Shown here piece by piece: positions 4,439 to 7,086 of a stretch of 7,086 bases of DNA. Where the stretch lies: contig CALGLI010000083.1 of assembly GCA_937930265.1 (NCBI GenBank), positions 1 to 7,086 on the forward strand, written 5' to 3'. The stretch's first letter is position 1. Every line of letters starts with the position of its first letter. The stretch comes from an uncultured Veillonella sp. GTDB lineage: Bacteria; Bacillota; Negativicutes; Veillonellales; Veillonellaceae. The position numbers and the translations under genes are program-made. Under the pieces are notes generated by a model that was given only the letters and a program-made list of their open reading frames with translations, was not told where the DNA came from and searched no databases.

Positions 4439-6271
4439 ATGTGTGGTATCGTAGGATATATTGGATTTGAAAATGCAGCAGATTTTATGCTGGAAGGTTT
4501 GGAGAAATTAGAATACCGCGGATATGATTCTGCAGGGATTGCCGTAGTGGGCGAAAATAATGTGATTAAAGTACAAAAGAAAATGGGCCGTTTGGCGAAT
4601 TTGGAAGCTGTGGTAAAAGCAGATCCGAACCAGGGTCATATTGGTATCGGTCATACTCGTTGGGCTACCCATGGTCGTCCAAGCGATATGAATGCGCACC
4701 CACACACAAGTGCAGATGGCAAATTTGCCGTAGTTCACAATGGTATCATTGAAAACTACATGCCATTGAAAGAAGAATTGTTGGCTAAAGGTGTTGAATT
4801 TACATCTGAAACAGATACAGAAGTAGTAGCTCACTTATTGAGCGATATGTATGATGGTAACTTTGAAAGTACTGTTCGCCGTATGTTAGATCGCATCGAA
4901 GGGGGCTACTCTTTAGTGATGGTTTGTGCGGATGAACCAAATAAAATCATTGCTACAAAAAAAGATAATCCATTGGTAGTGGGCTTAGGAAAAGGTGAAA
5001 ATTTCATCGCCTCTGATATCCCAGCTATCATTCAACGTACTCGTGAAACATACATCATCAACGACAACGAAGTTGTTATTGTTACACCAGATAGCGTATC
5101 CATCACTGACCGCGCTGGCCAACCAGTAGAAAAAGACATTTACCATGTCACATGGAATGCAGAAGCGGCTGAAAAAGGTGGCTACGAACATTTCATGTTG
5201 AAAGAAATTTACGAACAACCAAAAGCGATTCGTGATACTCTATGTGGCCGTATTAATAAAGAAGCTACAGAAGTTGTGTATGATGAGTTAAACTGGACAC
5301 CAGACATGGTAAAAGGCATCAAACGCATCTTGATTACAGCTTGCGGTACTGCATACCATGCAGGTTTGGTGGCGAAATATTACATCGAGCAATTGGCACG
5401 TATTCCAGTAGAGGTAGACATTGCATCCGAATATCGCTACCGTACACCATTAACAGATGAAGATACATTGTGCATCGTCATCAGCCAATCTGGTGAAACA
5501 AGTGATACATTGTCTGCTTTAAAAGAGGCAAAACGTTTAGGTGCTAAATCTTTAGGTATTACTAACGTAGTAGGTTCTGCTGTATCTCGTGAAGCGGATC
5601 AAGTTATCTATACATGGGCAGGCCCTGAAATCGCCGTAGCTTCCACAAAAGCGTACACCACACAATTAGTAGCTTTATTGTTATTGGCTGTGTACTTAGG
5701 TCAATTGAATGGTCGCATCGATGAAGCGGTAAAACATGAGATTTTAACAAATTTACAAGAATTGCCTACATTGACTCATGAAATCTTTGAAAACGTAGAC
5801 GAAATCAAAGCTTTTGCTAACCATTATGGTTATAAAGAAGATGCGTTTTTCTTAGGCCGTCTAATCGACTATGCAGTAGCGATGGAAGGGTCTTTGAAAT
5901 TGAAAGAAATTTCCTACATCCATGCAGAAGCCTATGCAGGTGGCGAGTTGAAACATGGTACTTTGGCATTGATTGAAGAAGGCATTCCTGTCATTGCTTT
6001 GGCAACACAAGAGTCTGTACGTGAAAAAATGATGAGCAACATTAAAGAAGTAAAAGCTCGTGATGCTATCGTAATCGGTGTGGGTATGAAAGGTGACGAA
6101 GAATTGGCGAAATATGTGGACCATACTATCTTCGTGCCAAAAACTGACGCTTTCACAGTGCCTATCTTAGCCGTTGTGCCATTGCAATTGTTGTCCTATT
6201 ATGCAGCTATCACTCGCGGTGCTGATGTAGATAAACCAAGAAACTTGGCGAAATCTGTAACCGTAGAATAG
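4439..6271 (+). CDS. glmS: Glutamine--fructose-6-phosphate aminotransferase (isomerizing)
   Basis: Makes glucosamine-6-phosphate from fructose-6-phosphate and glutamine, the first committed step toward UDP-GlcNAc for peptidoglycan and other cell-envelope sugars. The 610-residue protein has the standard length. The N-terminal class II glutaminase starts MCGIVGYIG, with the nucleophile Cys2, RWATHG (74-79), HNG (100-102) and Asp126 in DTE. Two SIS domains follow: the first with CGTAYHA (302-308), SQSGETSDT (349-357) and ASTKAYTTQ (401-409), the second with LKLKEISYIHAEAY (486-499). Glu490, His506 and Lys605 match E. coli catalytic residues Glu488, His504 and Lys603. The end is PRNLAKSVTVE. ATG 4439 is certain because Cys must follow the initiator Met and AAGGAGG (4424-4430) lies 8 bases before it. 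An in-frame alternative ORF start 49 codons upstream, at 4292, falls inside the ribozyme and should be discarded. Expression is expected to be product-controlled by that ribozyme. Confidence 0.98.
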   Translation: MCGIVGYIGFENAADFMLEGLEKLEYRGYDSAGIAVVGENNVIKVQKKMGRLANLEAVVKADPNQGHIGIGHTRWATHGRPSDMNAHPHTSADGKFAVVHNGIIENYMPLKEELLAKGVEFTSETDTEVVAHLLSDMYDGNFESTVRRMLDRIEGGYSLVMVCADEPNKIIATKKDNPLVVGLGKGENFIASDIPAIIQRTRETYIINDNEVVIVTPDSVSITDRAGQPVEKDIYHVTWNAEAAEKGGYEHFMLKEIYEQPKAIRDTLCGRINKEATEVVYDELNWTPDMVKGIKRILITACGTAYHAGLVAKYYIEQLARIPVEVDIASEYRYRTPLTDEDTLCIVISQSGETSDTLSALKEAKRLGAKSLGITNVVGSAVSREADQVIYTWAGPEIAVASTKAYTTQLVALLLLAVYLGQLNGRIDEAVKHEILTNLQELPTLTHEIFENVDEIKAFANHYGYKEDAFFLGRLIDYAVAMEGSLKLKEISYIHAEAYAGGELKHGTLALIEEGIPVIALATQESVREKMMSNIKEVKARDAIVIGVGMKGDEELAKYVDHTIFVPKTDAFTVPILAVVPLQLLSYYAAITRGADVDKPRNLAKSVTVE

Positions 6272-6279
6272 GAGATACT

Positions 6280-7086
6280 ATGTCTGTTATATTTTCCGGA
6301 ATCCAACCGAGCGGTGAGTTGACCATTGGGAATTACCTTGGTGCTCTTCGCAATTTCTTGACATTCCAAGACGACCATGAATGTTTTTACTGTATCGTGA
6401 ACCAACATGCGATTACAGTACCACAAGATCCAAAGGATTTAATCCACAATACTCGAAGCCTGGCTGCCTTATACTTGGCAGTAGGCTTAGACCCTAATAA
6501 AGTAACCTTGTTTGTGCAATCCGAAGTGCCTGCCCATGCGCAGTTGGGTTGGATTTTAACAACCCTAAGCTCTATCGGCGAGTTAGAGCGCATGACCCAG
6601 TACAAAGATAAATCGGCAAAACAAGGGGAAACCATACCAGCTGGTTTGTTGACATACCCACCATTGATGGCGGCAGACATTTTGTTATACCAAACCAATT
6701 ATGTGCCTGTAGGGGATGATCAACGGCAACATATTGAGTTAACTCGTGACTTGGCACAACGTTTTAATTTCAAATATGGCGAAGTCTTCACCATGCCAGA
6801 AATTAAAACCACTGTAGGTGGCGCTCGTGTCATGTCCTTGCAAGATCCAACGAAGAAAATGAGTAAGTCCGATGATAATAATTGGGCGACCATCCGCTTG
6901 TTGGATACGCCAGATGTAGTGGTGAAAAAGATTAAAAAAGCAGCAACTGACTCTGAAGGTGTAGTGCGTTACGATAAAGAAAAACAGCCAGGTATTTCCA
7001 ATTTGATGGGCATTTACAATGCCTTAACAGGAGATTCTTTTGAGGCTATTGAAAGCATGTATGCTGGTAAAAATTATGGAACTTTC
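6280..7086 (+). CDS. trpS: Tryptophanyl-tRNA synthetase (3' end outside window)
   Basis: Cytoplasmic class I aminoacyl-tRNA synthetase that charges tRNA-Trp with tryptophan using ATP. The frame stays open to the last base, giving 269 residues, about four fifths of the usual 330. Signature elements are FSGIQPSG (5-12) followed by the HIGH-equivalent TIGN (15-18), HAITV (43-47), QSEVPAHAQ (80-88), LTYPPLMAADILLY (124-137, with Asp133 in the place of the tryptophan-recognising Asp of the Bacillus enzyme), VGDDQ (144-148), and the class I loop KMSKS (193-197). It is highly similar, from memory, to Geobacillus stearothermophilus TrpRS. ATG 6280 is preceded by AGGAG (6270-6274), which overlaps the glmS stop. 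Only 8 bases separate the genes, so they are almost surely co-transcribed. No T-box or separate promoter is visible. The missing part is just the window edge. Confidence 0.97.
   Translation, partial: MSVIFSGIQPSGELTIGNYLGALRNFLTFQDDHECFYCIVNQHAITVPQDPKDLIHNTRSLAALYLAVGLDPNKVTLFVQSEVPAHAQLGWILTTLSSIGELERMTQYKDKSAKQGETIPAGLLTYPPLMAADILLYQTNYVPVGDDQRQHIELTRDLAQRFNFKYGEVFTMPEIKTTVGGARVMSLQDPTKKMSKSDDNNWATIRLLDTPDVVVKKIKKAATDSEGVVRYDKEKQPGISNLMGIYNALTGDSFEAIESMYAGKNYGTF

Noticed and set aside
6271..6279. T-box or attenuator before trpS
   Set aside because: Only 8 bases separate glmS and trpS, leaving no room for such a leader outside the glmS coding region.

Overview
The window looks like chromosomal DNA from a low-to-moderate GC member of the Firmicutes. 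The evidence is strong AAGGAGG-type Shine-Dalgarno sites, A/T-rich spacers with U-tract terminators, a glmS ribozyme leader (a largely Firmicutes device) and a TrpRS very like the Bacillus enzyme. The overall feel suggests a Veillonella-like Negativicute, but that is an impression which the sequence alone does not prove. I see no mobile element, CRISPR array, tRNA or rRNA.

Layout. (1) Bases 1-150 are the 3' end of an unidentified + strand gene. (2) Bases 187-483 encode a small ArsR/SmtB-family repressor with a complete alpha5-type zinc site, with its own likely extended -10 promoter and a strong terminator. (3) On the - strand, 616-1596 encodes an AEC-family (auxin efflux carrier-like) membrane transporter, ending in its own terminator just beside that of the repressor gene. 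(4) A short divergent promoter region leads into modA-modB-modC (1743-3820), a compact molybdate ABC importer operon with a 4-base modA/modB overlap and a ModC reduced to the ATPase domain. (5) The 618-base gap from 3821 to 4438 holds a degenerate ~40-base direct repeat, a hairpin that probably ends the mod transcript, a promoter, and a glmS ribozyme. (6) glmS (4439-6271) is followed after 8 bases by trpS (6280 to the window edge, incomplete).

How the genes work together. ModA captures molybdate outside the membrane, ModB forms the channel and ModC powers it. GlmS makes glucosamine-6-phosphate for peptidoglycan and other amino-sugar polymers; the ribozyme in its leader senses that product and cleaves its own mRNA. 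Because trpS lies 8 bases downstream with no promoter, terminator or T-box in between, tryptophanyl-tRNA synthetase expression is probably tied to the glmS transcript. The repressor is most likely a zinc (or similar divalent metal) sensor; its target is not in the window unless it is itself or the cut-off upstream gene.

The most important annotation point is the glmS start. An in-frame open reading frame runs 49 codons upstream of the true start, through the ribozyme, so automatic calling could yield a false 659-residue protein. No wholly new system is evident. The best leads are the ribozyme with a variant core pairing, the glmS-trpS linkage, the ModC without a regulatory domain, and the repeat array after modC.
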